DNA of 64,000 bases from Aureimonas sp. SK2 (GTDB lineage Bacteria > Pseudomonadota > Alphaproteobacteria > Rhizobiales > Rhizobiaceae). Each line of letters starts with the position of its first letter. Position 1 is the stretch's first letter. The DNA lies in NCBI RefSeq assembly GCF_029813115.1, contig NZ_JAPZDS010000012.1, forward strand, positions 62,001 through 126,000, in the 5' to 3' direction. Under the pieces are notes generated by a model. It was not told the DNA's origin. It saw nothing but the letters and a program-made list of their open reading frames with translations, and searched no databases. The position numbers and the translations under genes are program-made. Positions 47,420 to 56,824 of the stretch are shown here, one piece after another.

Positions 47420-48757
47420 TCAGCGCGGCGCGAGGCCGCTTTCGGCCAGCACGTCGCCGGCGAGATAGAGCGAGCCGCAGATCAGGAAGCGCGGTGCCGG
47501 GCCGCCGGCCCAATGCGAGGCGACGCGGCGGACGGCGGCCGAGACGCCCGTCGCCGGCTCGGCGTCGAGCCCCGCCTCCAGCGCGGCATCGGCCAGCGCT
47601 TCGGGCGCGACGCCCGCGTCGGACGAGTGGATCGGCACGGTGAAGACGTGCCGCGCCATGCCGGCGAAAGCCTCGAAGAAGCGCCGCGGCTCCTTGGTGT
47701 TGAGCATGCCCGCCACGAGGATCAGCGGCCGGGAAACACGCTCCTCCATGTCGGCCATCGCCTCGGCGATCACGAGCCCGGCGCCGGGATTGTGGCCGCC
47801 GTCGAGCCAGATCTCCGAACCGTCCGGCGCCAGGGACACGAGCGGGCCGGCGGTGATGCGCTGGAGCCGCCCCGGCCATTCGGCCGCGGCGATGCCGCGC
47901 TCGATCTCGGCGTCCGTCGGGGTGAAGCCGGCCGCGCGCACGGTGGCAATGGCGGTCGCCGCATTGCCGATCTGGTGCCGTCCCGGCAGGCGCGGCAGGG
48001 CGAGGTCGAGAAGGCCGAACTCGTCCTGGTAGACGAGGCGGCCGCGCTCGGCGAAGGCGTGGAAGTCCTGTCCGTGCACCAGCACGGGCGCACCCGTACG
48101 CGCGGCCTTGTCGCGCAGCACGTCGAGCGCCGCCGGCTCCGTCTGCGGGCCGATCACCACTGGCGCGCCGCGCTTGAAAATGCCGGCCTTTTCGGCCGCG
48201 ATCAGTTCCACCCGGTCGCCGAGATAGGCCTGGTGATCGAGCGAGATGCTGGTCACCGTCGTGACCGCCGGGCGCTCCACGACGTTGGTCGCATCGAACC
48301 GCCCGCCGAGGCCGACTTCGAGGAGGACCGCGTCGGCCGGGTGTTCGGAAAACAGGAGGAAGGCGACGGCGGTCAGCAGCTCGAAGACCGTCACCGTCTC
48401 GTCGCCGTTGGCCTCCGCGGCCCGGCGGACCGTTTCGGCCAGAACGGCGTCGCCGACCAGCGCACCGCGCTCGCCCCCTTGGCCCGCAAGGCGATAGCGC
48501 TCGTGCCAGTCGACGAGATGGGGCGAGGTGTGGACGTGGACGCCTTGGCCCGCCGCCTCGAGGATGGCGCGGGAGAAGGCGACGGTGGAGCCCTTGCCGT
48601 TGGTGCCCGCCACGTGGATCACGGGCGCGAGCCTTCGCTGCGGCTCGCCCAGCGCCGCCAGGAGCCGGCCGATGCGGTCGAGCCCGAGGTCGATACCCTT
48701 GGGAAGGTGCTGGAGCAGCCGATCGATCTCGGCCGCGGCAAGGCTCGTCTCGCCCAT
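47420..48757 (-). CDS. folC: Bifunctional folylpolyglutamate / dihydrofolate synthase
   Basis: FolC makes dihydrofolate and adds glutamate tails. The 445-residue Mur-ligase-family protein has ATP motif VIHVAGTNGKGSTVAF, VHVHTSPHLVDWHERY, EVGLGGRFDATNVV, SISLDHQAYLGD with the carbamylated-lysine region AEKAGIFKRG, and IWLDGGHNPGAG. It lies 7 bases downstream of accD on the same strand, as in most alpha- and gammaproteobacteria. Confidence 0.95.
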   Translation of the reverse strand: MGETSLAAAEIDRLLQHLPKGIDLGLDRIGRLLAALGEPQRRLAPVIHVAGTNGKGSTVAFSRAILEAAGQGVHVHTSPHLVDWHERYRLAGQGGERGALVGDAVLAETVRRAAEANGDETVTVFELLTAVAFLLFSEHPADAVLLEVGLGGRFDATNVVERPAVTTVTSISLDHQAYLGDRVELIAAEKAGIFKRGAPVVIGPQTEPAALDVLRDKAARTGAPVLVHGQDFHAFAERGRLVYQDEFGLLDLALPRLPGRHQIGNAATAIATVRAAGFTPTDAEIERGIAAAEWPGRLQRITAGPLVSLAPDGSEIWLDGGHNPGAGLVIAEAMADMEERVSRPLILVAGMLNTKEPRRFFEAFAGMARHVFTVPIHSSDAGVAPEALADAALEAGLDAEPATGVSAAVRRVASHWAGGPAPRFLICGSLYLAGDVLAESGLAPR

Positions 48758-48764
48758 CGACGTG

Positions 48765-49667
48765 TCAGGCGGCGGCCGGTTCGGCCTCGGCGGGTGCCGG
48801 AAGGGCCGGAAGCGGCGCCTTGGTCAGCACCTTCAGGAGGCGGGCGATCGTGGTCTTCAGCTCGTGACGATGGACCACCATGTCCACCATCCCGTGCTCC
48901 ATGAGGTATTCGGAGCGCTGGAAGCCCTCGGGCAGCTTCTCGCGGATCGTCTGCTCGATGACGCGCGGGCCGGCGAAGCCGATCAGGGCGCCGGGCTCGG
49001 CGATATGGACGTCGCCCAGCATCGCGTATGACGCCGTCACGCCGCCGGTCGTCGGGTTGGTCAGGACCACGATATAGGGAAGCCCGGCCTCCTTCACCAT
49101 GTCCACCGCCACCGTGGTGCGCGGAAGCTGCATGAGCGACAGGATGCCCTCCTGCATGCGCGCGCCACCCGAAGAAGCGAACAGTACAAGAGGTCGCGAG
49201 CGCTCCACCGCCGTTTCGGCGGCCGTCACGATCGCTTCGCCCGCCGCCATGCCGAGCGAGCCGCCCATGAAGGCGAAGTCCTGAACGGCGGCGACGATGG
49301 GCAGCGCCTCGATGTCGCCGCAGGCGACGAGGACGGAGTCTTCCATGCCGGTCTTGGCCTTGGAGTCCTTCAGCCGGTCGACATAGCGCCGCTCGTCGCG
49401 GAACTTCAGCGGATCGACCGGCACCTTCTCCAGCGTGATCTCCTCAAAGATCCCACCGTCGAAGAAGGTGGTCAGCCGGTCGCGCGCGCCGATGCGCATG
49501 TGAAAGCCGGAGGACGGGATGACGAACTGGTTGGCTTCCAGGTCCTTGTGGAAGACCATCTCGCCCGTCTCGGGACACTTGATCCAGAGGTTCTCCGGCA
49601 CTTCGCGCGGCTGCTGGCCGAGGAGGCTGGAGATCTTCGGTCGGACGTAGTTGGTGATCCAGTTCAC
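48765..49667 (-). CDS. accD: Acetyl-CoA carboxylase carboxyltransferase subunit beta
   Basis: AccD with AccA transfers carboxyl from biotin to acetyl-CoA. The 300-residue protein starts (V)[16 protein letters not shown]. The region that is a four-cysteine zinc ribbon in most bacteria reads [33 protein letters not shown], with only one Cys left. The crotonase-type core has [35 protein letters not shown] and [23 protein letters not shown] at 49665-49667 matches the family start and has AAGGA upstream; TTG at 49688 would add seven residues. Confidence 0.93.
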   Translation of the reverse strand: MNWITNYVRPKISSLLGQQPREVPENLWIKCPETGEMVFHKDLEANQFVIPSSGFHMRIGARDRLTTFFDGGIFEEITLEKVPVDPLKFRDERRYVDRLKDSKAKTGMEDSVLVACGDIEALPIVAAVQDFAFMGGSLGMAAGEAIVTAAETAVERSRPLVLFASSGGARMQEGILSLMQLPRTTVAVDMVKEAGLPYIVVLTNPTTGGVTASYAMLGDVHIAEPGALIGFAGPRVIEQTIREKLPEGFQRSEYLMEHGMVDMVVHRHELKTTIARLLKVLTKAPLPALPAPAEAEPAAA

Positions 49668-49734
49668 GGGGCTCGGGTCCTTGGACAATGCGGGCGGCCG
49701 GGCCGGCCTCTCGAAAATCTAGATGGCGGCGGTT

Positions 49735-50562
49735 TCAGGCCGCCGCAAGGCGGGCTTCGCGTAGGCCCCCGGCAAGGTCGCGTACCAGCGAGGCGACGGC
49801 CTCGACCATGGCGGTCGTGCCGCCATCGCGCGCATCCTCCATCGCGGCGACCAGCGCCGAGCCGACCACGACGCCGTCGGCATGCCGGCCGATGGCGGCG
49901 GCCTGTTCGGCCGTGCGCACGCCGAAGCCGACGCAGACCGGCAGCGGCGTTCTGGCCTTGATCCGTCCGACGGCGGCCGCGACAGCCGAGGTGTCGGGCG
50001 CGGCCGAACCGGTGATGCCGTTGACGGAGACGTAGTAGACGAAGCCCGACGTGTTCTTCAGGACCGCCGGCAGGCGGCGCTCGTCGGTGGTGGGCGTGGC
50101 GAGCCGGATGAAGTTGAGCCCGCCGTCCAGCGCGGGCAGGCAAAGCTCGCCGTCCATCTCCGGCGGAAGATCCACCACGATCAACCCGTCGACGCCGGCC
50201 GTCTTCGCGTCGGCGACGAAGCGATCGACGCCGTAGATGAAGACCGGATTGTAGTAGCCCATGAGGATGATCGGCGTCGCATCGTCGACCTGGCGGAAGG
50301 CGCGCACGGTCTCCAGCGTGCGCGCCAGCGTCTCGCCGCCCTGCAGCGCGCGCAGGCCTGCGCGCTGGATCGCCGGTCCATCGGCCATCGGGTCGGAGAA
50401 CGGCATGCCGAGCTCGATCAGGTCGGCGCCGGCGCGCGGAAGCGCGCGCAGCACTTCCAGCGTCGTGTCCTGGTCCGGGTCGCCCGCCATGATGAAAGTG
50501 ACGAGCGCCGGACGCCCTTCGGCCTTCAGCGCCTCGAAGCGCGTCTCGATGCGTGTGGTCAT
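49735..50562 (-). CDS. trpA: Tryptophan synthase alpha chain
   Basis: TrpA cleaves indole-3-glycerol phosphate and passes indole to TrpB. The 275-residue TIM barrel has the family motif [23 protein letters not shown] with the catalytic Glu, [27 protein letters not shown] (catalytic Asp) and [13 protein letters not shown]. It lies downstream of cutA and trpB on the same strand and upstream of accD, the usual alphaproteobacterial layout apart from cutA. Confidence 0.96.
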   Translation of the reverse strand: MTTRIETRFEALKAEGRPALVTFIMAGDPDQDTTLEVLRALPRAGADLIELGMPFSDPMADGPAIQRAGLRALQGGETLARTLETVRAFRQVDDATPIILMGYYNPVFIYGVDRFVADAKTAGVDGLIVVDLPPEMDGELCLPALDGGLNFIRLATPTTDERRLPAVLKNTSGFVYYVSVNGITGSAAPDTSAVAAAVGRIKARTPLPVCVGFGVRTAEQAAAIGRHADGVVVGSALVAAMEDARDGGTTAMVEAVASLVRDLAGGLREARLAAA

Positions 50563-50581
50563 GAGGTCCCCCGCCCGTTCG

Positions 50582-50908
50582 TCATGCGGATGCGATACAG
50601 GCGTCGGCGATCCATCTCAAGGTGGCCGCGTCGGCAAGGACGGGCGTGCCCGTGATCGCAGGCGTCTCGTAGGGGTGGAGCGCACGGATCGCTTCCGCCA
50701 CGGCGTCGAAGCGATCGGCACCGGCCTTGAGGATCAGGACCACCTCGGGCGCGCTTTCCAGCGCGCCCTTCCAGCGGTAGCGACTTTCGATCGGCATGGA
50801 GATCTGGGCGCAGGCGACGAGCCGGCGCCCCAGAAGCGAGTCGGCGATCTCGCGTGCCGTGCCCGCGTCGGGGCAGGCGACCGACACGTCGAGAGCGCCG
50901 ACGGCCAT
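50582..50908 (-). CDS. cutA: Divalent cation tolerance protein CutA
   Basis: CutA1 is a trimeric ferredoxin-like protein linked to copper tolerance in E. coli; its real biochemical role is uncertain. The 108-residue protein has the family pattern [47 protein letters not shown] and [10 protein letters not shown]. The ATG at 50906-50908 overlaps the trpB stop by one base (TGATG). Its position between trpB and trpA suggests cotranscription with tryptophan synthase genes. Confidence 0.92.
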   Translation of the reverse strand: MAVGALDVSVACPDAGTAREIADSLLGRRLVACAQISMPIESRYRWKGALESAPEVVLILKAGADRFDAVAEAIRALHPYETPAITGTPVLADAATLRWIADACIASA

Positions 50909-52131
50909 CAAAGTTCCAGGCCCATCCGACCCGCGATCGTGTGGACGTCCTTGTCGCCGCGCCCCGACAGGCAGAGCACGATCGACTGGTCGCGGCCCAT
51001 CGTCGGAGCGATCTTGGCGACATGGGCGAGGCCGTGGGCCGACTCGAGGGCGGGAATGATGCCTTCGAGGCGGGTGCAGAGGTGGAAGGCGTCCACCGCC
51101 TCCTCGTCCGTCACCGGCACGTAGGAGACGCGACCGGTGTCGCGCAGCCAGGAATGCTCGGGGCCGACGCCGGGATAGTCGAGACCGGCGGAGATGGAGT
51201 GGCCTTCGAGGATCTGTCCGGCCGCGTCCTGCAGGAGATAGGTCCGGTTGCCATGGAGGACGCCCGGCCGGCCGCCGCTCATGGACGAAGCGTGGCCGTT
51301 CTCGATATGAAGCCCGTGGCCGCCGGCCTCGGCGCCGTAGATGGCGACGGACGGGTCGTCCAGGAAGGCGCGGAACATGCCGATGGCGTTGGAGCCGCCG
51401 CCGACGCAGGCGACCACGGCATCGGGCAACGAACCGGTCTCATCCAACATCTGCTGGCGCGTCTCGTCGCCGATCACCTGCTGGAAGTCGCGCACCATGG
51501 CGGGATAAGGGTGCGGCCCGGCGGCCGTGCCGATGAGGTAGTAGGTGTCGGCGACGTTGGTGACCCAGTCGCGCAGCGCCTCGTTCATGGCGTCCTTGAG
51601 CGTGCCGGCGCCGGCGGTGACGGCGCGGACCTCGGCGCCGAGCAGCTTCATGCGGAAGACGTTGGGCTTCTGGCGCTCGACATCCGTCGCGCCCATGAAC
51701 ACGACGCAGGGCATGCCGAAACGCGCGCAGACGGTCGCGGTGGCGACGCCGTGCTGCCCGGCCCCTGTCTCGGCGATGATGCGCGTCTTGCCCATGCGGC
51801 GGGCGAGCAGGATCTGGCCGAGGCAGTTGTTGATCTTGTGCGATCCCGTGTGGTTCAGCTCCTCGCGCTTCAGATACACGCGCGCGCCGCCGAAATGCTC
51901 GGTCAGCCGCTCGGCGAAGTAGAGCGGGCTCGGACGGCCGGTGTAGTGCGTCTGGAGGTCGTCGAGCTGCCGGCGGAACTCCGGATCGTCCTTGGCCGTG
52001 CGATAGGCCTCCTCGAGGTCGAGGATGATGGGCATCAGCGTTTCGGCGACGAAACGACCGCCGAACTGGCCGAACAGACCGTCCTCGTCTGGCCCCAGAC
52101 GGAAGGAGTTGGGGGTCGGGATCTCGGTCAT
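50908..52131 (-). CDS. trpB: Tryptophan synthase beta chain
   Basis: TrpB condenses indole with serine using pyridoxal phosphate. The 407-residue protein has the PLP-lysine motif [19 protein letters not shown], the indole-tunnel region [19 protein letters not shown], phosphate-binding [14 protein letters not shown] and C-terminal [11 protein letters not shown]. The ATG overlaps the trpF stop by four bases. It is the standard TrpB1 type that pairs with TrpA. Confidence 0.97.
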   Translation of the reverse strand: MTEIPTPNSFRLGPDEDGLFGQFGGRFVAETLMPIILDLEEAYRTAKDDPEFRRQLDDLQTHYTGRPSPLYFAERLTEHFGGARVYLKREELNHTGSHKINNCLGQILLARRMGKTRIIAETGAGQHGVATATVCARFGMPCVVFMGATDVERQKPNVFRMKLLGAEVRAVTAGAGTLKDAMNEALRDWVTNVADTYYLIGTAAGPHPYPAMVRDFQQVIGDETRQQMLDETGSLPDAVVACVGGGSNAIGMFRAFLDDPSVAIYGAEAGGHGLHIENGHASSMSGGRPGVLHGNRTYLLQDAAGQILEGHSISAGLDYPGVGPEHSWLRDTGRVSYVPVTDEEAVDAFHLCTRLEGIIPALESAHGLAHVAKIAPTMGRDQSIVLCLSGRGDKDVHTIAGRMGLEL

Positions 52132-52817
52132 GCGAACCTGCGCTTCCGGTCTTCTAGAGGGAGGGGACCCGCCTCGATCGCCGCCTCGAAGGCGTCGAAC
52201 AGGCGGTGGATCAGGCCGTCGTCCTTGACGCCGGGCGCGCGCTCGACGCCCGACGACACGTCGAGCCCGCGCGGAGCGACGCGCCGCACCGCCATTTCGA
52301 CCGTCTCGGGGTTGATGCCGCCGGACAAGGTGAAGTCGCGCGTCTCCAGAGCATCGAGGATGGACCAGTCGAACGAAACGCCGTTGCCGCCCGGAAGGTT
52401 CGACCCCTTCGGCGCACGCGCGTCGAGAAGGATGCGGTCGGCCACGGGGCGGAACCGCTCGATCTCGGCAAGATCGGCGGGGCCGGCGACGGGGATCGCC
52501 TTCATGACGGTGGCGCCGGTGAGCGCCGACACCTCGGCCACCCGCGCGGCGCTCTCGCGGCCGTGGAGTTGGATGACGTCGGGACGCACCCGCGTGGCGA
52601 GGCGCTTCAGGAGGTCGTCATCGGCGTCCACCGTGACCACCGTCACCAGCGCGCGGCCGCCGACATGGGCGCGCAGGCGGATCATCTCCTCCACCGACAG
52701 GTGCCGCGGGCTCGGCTCGAAATGGACGAAGCCGACCTCGGAGCAGCCGCGCGCGAGCACCGTGTCGATATGGCCTTCGGTCTTGAGGCCGCAGATCTTG
52801 ATATGCGGTCGGATCAC
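52128..52817 (-). CDS. trpF: Phosphoribosylanthranilate isomerase
   Basis: TrpF catalyses the Amadori rearrangement before indole-glycerol phosphate. The 229-residue TIM barrel begins (V)[16 protein letters not shown], with catalytic Cys in [28 protein letters not shown], the catalytic Asp in [12 protein letters not shown], and [10 protein letters not shown] and DVSSGVE. The start is GTG at 52815-52817. It heads the trpF-trpB-cutA-trpA unit; about 90 bases upstream separate it from the metallopeptidase gene. Confidence 0.95.
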   Translation of the reverse strand: MIRPHIKICGLKTEGHIDTVLARGCSEVGFVHFEPSPRHLSVEEMIRLRAHVGGRALVTVVTVDADDDLLKRLATRVRPDVIQLHGRESAARVAEVSALTGATVMKAIPVAGPADLAEIERFRPVADRILLDARAPKGSNLPGGNGVSFDWSILDALETRDFTLSGGINPETVEMAVRRVAPRGLDVSSGVERAPGVKDDGLIHRLFDAFEAAIEAGPLPLEDRKRRFA

Positions 52818-52909
52818 GCGCAGGGCATCTTTCTGGTCGCAATAGGACGGATCATCGACGACTTATCGCGCCGATGGGGCTCGGGGTAAAGCATCAGCCG
52901 GCAAAGCGT

Positions 52910-53668
52910 TCACGCGCCGAAGTCGTAGGCGTGAAGTTTCGGCCCCTCCTCCTTCAGCCACCGCCGGCCCGCCTCCATGTCGGGACACAGGCTTCGGCAG
53001 AGCGCCCAGAAGGCCGGGGCATGATTCATCTCGCGAAAATGCGCCACTTCGTGGGCGGCGAGATAATCGAGAACGGCCGGCGGCGCCATCACGATGCGCC
53101 AGGAAAAGGCGAGCCGGCGGTCGGCCGTGCAGGAGCCCCAGCGGCTCACCGTGTCCTTGAGCGTCAGCGACCGCGGCAGGAGCCCGACGGCGGCCGCGTG
53201 CCGGTCGACAGCGGCCTGGAGGTCGCGCCGCGCCTCGCGTTTCAGAAGGTCGCGCGCCCGCCGCGCCAGATGCGGCACTTCGCCGCCGATGCGCAGAATG
53301 CCTTCGTCGCCGGCTTCTTCGAGACGGCTGCCGCGGCAGGCGGGATCGTGGACGAGGCGCCAGGGCCGGCCGCGCAAGGGCAGAAGGATGCCGGGCGCGA
53401 CGGCGATCTGCCCGGAAGCACCGGCAAGCCGCTCCTCTGCCCAGCCACGATGGCGCTCCAGAAAGGCGAGAACGGTTCGCGCGGGCGTTCGGCGGGGCAC
53501 GGTGATCCGCAAGGCTCCGCCGCCGGGCGCCAGCCGCATGACGATGCGCCGGGCCGTCGGGTGCTCGCGCACGTCGAGGCGCACCGTCCGCTCGCCGAGC
53601 ACCAGGGTCTCGGGCAGCGTGGGCTTGGCACCCCGCCCCGTCAGCCGTTCGACAAAGCCTGCCCCCAT
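52910..53668 (-). CDS. YgjP-like zinc metallopeptidase (DUF45/SprT-like)
   Basis: A 252-residue protein. The N-terminal half resembles the M48/YgjP beta domain (RTVRLDVREHPTARRIVMRLAPGGGALRITVP). The C-terminal half has the gluzincin motif DYLAAHEVAHFREMNHAPAFWALC (HExxH with downstream His) and the invariant DTVSRWGSCTADRRLAFSWRI. The substrate is unknown. It is upstream of trpF on the minus strand and downstream of the DUF2852 gene's terminator. Confidence 0.85.
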   Translation of the reverse strand: MGAGFVERLTGRGAKPTLPETLVLGERTVRLDVREHPTARRIVMRLAPGGGALRITVPRRTPARTVLAFLERHRGWAEERLAGASGQIAVAPGILLPLRGRPWRLVHDPACRGSRLEEAGDEGILRIGGEVPHLARRARDLLKREARRDLQAAVDRHAAAVGLLPRSLTLKDTVSRWGSCTADRRLAFSWRIVMAPPAVLDYLAAHEVAHFREMNHAPAFWALCRSLCPDMEAGRRWLKEEGPKLHAYDFGA

Positions 53669-53740
53669 CGCCCTTCGCTCAAGACGTCCCGTCCCCGCGC
53701 TTCATACGCCGGGCGTCCCCGCCCCCGCAACGCGGCCACG

Positions 53741-53770
53741 AAAAAGGCCGCCGGCGGAGTGCCGGCGGCC
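53741..53770 (-). terminator. Intrinsic terminator of the DUF2852 gene
   Basis: A 10-bp perfect stem (GGCCGCCGGC / GCCGGCGGCC; 53746-53755 with 53761-53770) with a 5-base loop is followed on the minus strand by TTTTTC. It begins 25 bases after the DUF2852 stop. Confidence 0.9.
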
Positions 53771-53794
53771 CGATGGTCGGAGCCGTCCGAAACG

Positions 53795-54238
53795 TCAGCG
53801 GACGTCGACGAACTCGGCGTCCACCACGTCGCCCCGCTTCTTGCGGTTCGCCATGAAGCGGTCGAAGTCCTCCTGGTCCTTGGCCCGGCGCAGCTCGCGC
53901 GCATAGGTCTCGAACTCGGCGCTCATCTGGTTGAGCTTGGCGCGCTCCTCGTCGAGGCGCTTCAGCTCGGCCTCGCGCCAGTCGTCGAAGGCGACGTTGC
54001 CGGTGCGCTCGGCGGCGAACGGCATGCGCGCGCCCGAGCGACGGAAGGTGGCCGCCACGCTGTCGGTCGCGCGGCCGACGTCGCGGCGGAAAACCTCGAG
54101 GCGGTCGCCCCAGAGGATGTAGGCGATCATCGCCAGGCCGAGCGGCCAGTAGACGATGAAACCCAGCACCATCAGCGCGATCGTGGCCGGCGTCCAGGCG
54201 GGACGGATCAAAGCTTGTGACGTCATGTCGGTGTCCAT
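53795..54238 (-). CDS. DUF2852 membrane protein
   Basis: A 147-residue protein: one long hydrophobic hairpin or two helices (TPATIALMVLGFIVYWPLGLAMIAYILWGDRLEVF) followed by a charged, probably coiled cytoplasmic part (DDWREAELKRLDEERAKLNQMSAEFETYARELRRAKDQEDFDRFMANR). The family is restricted to alphaproteobacteria and has no known function. Start ATG at 54236-54238; an ATG four codons later is also possible. Confidence 0.83.
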   Translation of the reverse strand: MDTDMTSQALIRPAWTPATIALMVLGFIVYWPLGLAMIAYILWGDRLEVFRRDVGRATDSVAATFRRSGARMPFAAERTGNVAFDDWREAELKRLDEERAKLNQMSAEFETYARELRRAKDQEDFDRFMANRKKRGDVVDAEFVDVR

Positions 54239-54325
54239 CAACCAGAGCCCATGGGAAGCGGGCGAGGATCCCGCTTCATGAGATGGTTACGGATTTCCCG
54301 CGCTTCAACGCCCCTGAAGGGAACG

Positions 54326-55831
54326 TTATCCGCCGTGCTTCCTCGCCTCGCGCACGGCGTCGAGCAGGATCGGCGCACCGGACAGGTTGTCACCCTGCGG
54401 CTCGGACGCCGGAGGGTCGAAGGTCGCCGTCGTCTCGCCACCCGTGTCGCCCGTGTCGAGGTATCCGAAGGGCGCATCGCCCGAGATCGCGACGGCGGAC
54501 GCCACGGCGTCTTCCGGCAGGCTCGCGTCTTCCAGGACCGGGGGCGGCTGGAGGCTCGCGGCGTCCGTAGCCTCCTCCGCCACGGGGGCCGTCGGCTTGG
54601 CGCGACGGCCATGGGTCAAGGCGAAGTCGACGATGCGCGGGGCGATCTCGGCGCGGAAACGCGAGCCGTTGAAAACGCCGTAATGGCCGACCTTGGGCTG
54701 GAGGTAGTGGACGCGCATGTCGTCCGGAATGTTCTTGCACAGATCGTGCGCCGCGCGGGTCTGGCCGACGCCCGAGATGTCGTCGTTCTCGCCCTCGACG
54801 GTCAGCAGCGCGGTACGCCGGATCTTGCCCATGTCCAGGCGCTTGCCATGGTGGGTGATCGTGCCGCGCGGCAGCGAGTGCTTGATGAAGACCTCCTCCA
54901 CCGTCTGGAGATAGAACTCGGCGGTGAGGTCCATCACCGCGTTGTACTCGTCGTAGAAGGTGCGGTGCTTCTCCGCCGAGTCCCCGTCGTTCTTCACGAG
55001 GTGCCAGAAGAAGTCCTTGTGGGCGATGAGGTGCCTGTCGAGGTTCATCGACATGAAGCCGGTGAGTTGCAGGAAGCCGGGATAGACGCTGCGCCCGAAG
55101 CCGGGCTGCGGAAACGGCACCTTCATGATGACGTTCTGGCGGAACCAGTCGATGCCCTTGTCCTTGGCCAGCTTGTTGACGGCCGTCGGATTGACGCGCG
55201 TGTCGATCGGCCCGCCCATCAGCGTCATGGTGGCGGGATGGCAGGGATCCTCGTCCTCCTCCATTCTTGCCACGGCCATCATGACGGGCACGGCCGGCTG
55301 GCAGACGCCGATGACGTTCACCCCGGGGCCGAGGAAGCGCAGCATCTCGATGACGTAATCGACGTAGGAGTCGAGATCGAAGCGGCCGGCCGAGACGGGC
55401 ACAGTGCGCGCATCCTGCCAGTCGGTGATGTAGATCTCGCCGTAAGGCAGAAGCGCCTCGACCGTGCCGCGCAGGAGCGTGGCATAGTGGCCGGACATCG
55501 GCGCGACGATCAGGAAGCGCGGATCGGGCTTGCGGCCCTCGGGCAGAGCGCGCTCGAAATGGAGGAGCTGGGCGAAGGGCTTCTGCCAGACCACCTTGTC
55601 GGCTACCGGCACGCGCATGCCGTCGACGAACGTGTCGTGGAGGTCGAAGGAGGGCTTGCCGTAGATGCGGGTGGTGCGCTCGAACAGCTCGGCCATGGCG
55701 GCCACGGTGCGCCCCATCTCGGTGTGCGAGATCGGGTTCATCGGATTCTGGTAGATGGCCTTGGTCGCGTCGGCCACGGCCCGGAAGGGCGCCAGCACCG
55801 CGTGGTTCCACTCGTAGAATTCGTACAACAT
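54326..55831 (-). CDS. phaZ: Intracellular poly-3-hydroxybutyrate depolymerase PhaZ
   Basis: PhaZ mobilises stored PHB granules. The 501-residue protein starts MLYEFYEWNHAVLAPFRAVADATKAIY and contains the lipase-box-like nucleophile motif NVIGVCQPAVPVM, where Cys replaces Ser, as in intracellular PhaZ. Other conserved parts are FLIVAPMSGHYATLLRGTV, LMGGPIDTRVNPT and the C-terminal His in QPKVGHYGVFNGSRF. About 80 residues of low-complexity Pro/Ala/Asp tail follow the catalytic domain and look like a lineage-specific extension. Its promoter region holds a 6-bp inverted repeat at 55886-55905. Confidence 0.93.
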   Translation of the reverse strand: MLYEFYEWNHAVLAPFRAVADATKAIYQNPMNPISHTEMGRTVAAMAELFERTTRIYGKPSFDLHDTFVDGMRVPVADKVVWQKPFAQLLHFERALPEGRKPDPRFLIVAPMSGHYATLLRGTVEALLPYGEIYITDWQDARTVPVSAGRFDLDSYVDYVIEMLRFLGPGVNVIGVCQPAVPVMMAVARMEEDEDPCHPATMTLMGGPIDTRVNPTAVNKLAKDKGIDWFRQNVIMKVPFPQPGFGRSVYPGFLQLTGFMSMNLDRHLIAHKDFFWHLVKNDGDSAEKHRTFYDEYNAVMDLTAEFYLQTVEEVFIKHSLPRGTITHHGKRLDMGKIRRTALLTVEGENDDISGVGQTRAAHDLCKNIPDDMRVHYLQPKVGHYGVFNGSRFRAEIAPRIVDFALTHGRRAKPTAPVAEEATDAASLQPPPVLEDASLPEDAVASAVAISGDAPFGYLDTGDTGGETTATFDPPASEPQGDNLSGAPILLDAVREARKHGG

Positions 55832-55943
55832 GCACTCCCACGACTGGTGAAGCGAAACCCGAAACGGCTCGTTCGAAACAAGATGGCACCGATTTGATGC
55901 GGTGCAAGTTAATTGTCCGACAAGCGCTTGTGGCGTCGTCCGA

Positions 55944-56486
55944 TTACAGCCAACGAACCATGACCGTCCGCGTTCCCGGCGAGGCGCCGGTAGGCCATTC
56001 CATCTCGTATCGCTTGAGCAGGGCTGGCGTCAGGTCGTCGTCCGCCACGCGCAGGAAGCGGTGCCCGGCATAGAAGCTCTCGCCAAAGGGCAGATCGCGG
56101 GCGGTGGACAGGCCGACCGCGCGGTGGAAGAACCATTCCGCCCGCTTGACCACGGCGGCCAGCAAAGCCGAACCGAGGCCGCGCCGGCCGTGCGCGGGAT
56201 CGACGCAGAGGGCCGACAGCCAGTAGCAGCCTCCGCCGGCCGGATCACCGGTCAGGGCGGCGAGATCGGCGGCGGCCGCAAAGCCCACGGCCGCGCCGCC
56301 CTTCTCCTCGGCGACGAAGACCTCGCGCGCGAGCAGGAAGGCGACGAAGCGGCCGAGATCGGGCAGGCCGGGATCGGGGAAATGCCCGGCCTCGACCAGG
56401 AGCCGGTCGGCGGCGGCATCGATGTCGCGCAAGGCTTCCGCCTCGCCCGGCTCCATCATGCGGATCCGGTAGCCTTCGGGCGCCAT
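55944..56486 (-). CDS. GNAT-family N-acetyltransferase
   Basis: A 180-residue GNAT protein: GYRIRMMEPGEAEALRDIDAAADRL, then the acetyl-CoA motif WLSALCVDPAHGRRGLGSALLAAVV (Q/RxxGxG/A type) and ESFYAGHRFLRVADDDLTPALLKRYEMEW. The acceptor is unknown. The ATG at 56484-56486 is chosen; a TTG at 56513 overlapping the preceding stop (TTGA) would add nine residues and is a real alternative given the tight spacing. Confidence 0.8.
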   Translation of the reverse strand: MAPEGYRIRMMEPGEAEALRDIDAAADRLLVEAGHFPDPGLPDLGRFVAFLLAREVFVAEEKGGAAVGFAAAADLAALTGDPAGGGCYWLSALCVDPAHGRRGLGSALLAAVVKRAEWFFHRAVGLSTARDLPFGESFYAGHRFLRVADDDLTPALLKRYEMEWPTGASPGTRTVMVRWL

Positions 56487-56509
56487 GCCCTTGAAGGCCT
56501 TGCGCCCGT

Positions 56510-56806
56510 TCAACCGGGCTCGTGCCCTTCGACGATCACGATGTCGGCCTCCGACACCGCCTCGCGGATCGCCTTGGCGGCCTGGTACTCGGGCGACTCG
56601 TAGCAGGCCACCGCCTCTTCCATCGACGGAAACTCGATCACGACGTTCCGGGTCCGTGACGATCCCTCCAGCGGTTTGAACGGACCACCGCGCACCAGGA
56701 AGCGAGCGCCGTGCCGCTGCATGGCGGGGGCGGCGGTCGCCACGTAGTCCGGGTAGCGCTCGGGGTCGTTCACGTCGACGCGGGCGATCCAGTAGGCCTT
56801 GGGCAT
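56510..56806 (-). CDS. DUF1330 domain protein
   Basis: A 98-residue dimeric ferredoxin-like alpha/beta-barrel protein: KAYWIARVDVNDPERYPDYVATAAPAMQRHGARFLVRGG and RNVVIEFPSMEEAVACYESPEYQAAKAIR. DUF1330 proteins have no established function. It lies 18 bases after pyrF on the minus strand and is nearly contiguous with the acetyltransferase, so polA-pyrF-DUF1330-GNAT is probably one transcript. Confidence 0.88.
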   Translation of the reverse strand: MPKAYWIARVDVNDPERYPDYVATAAPAMQRHGARFLVRGGPFKPLEGSSRTRNVVIEFPSMEEAVACYESPEYQAAKAIREAVSEADIVIVEGHEPG

Positions 56807-56824
56807 GGGGTGTCCTCTAAAGGT

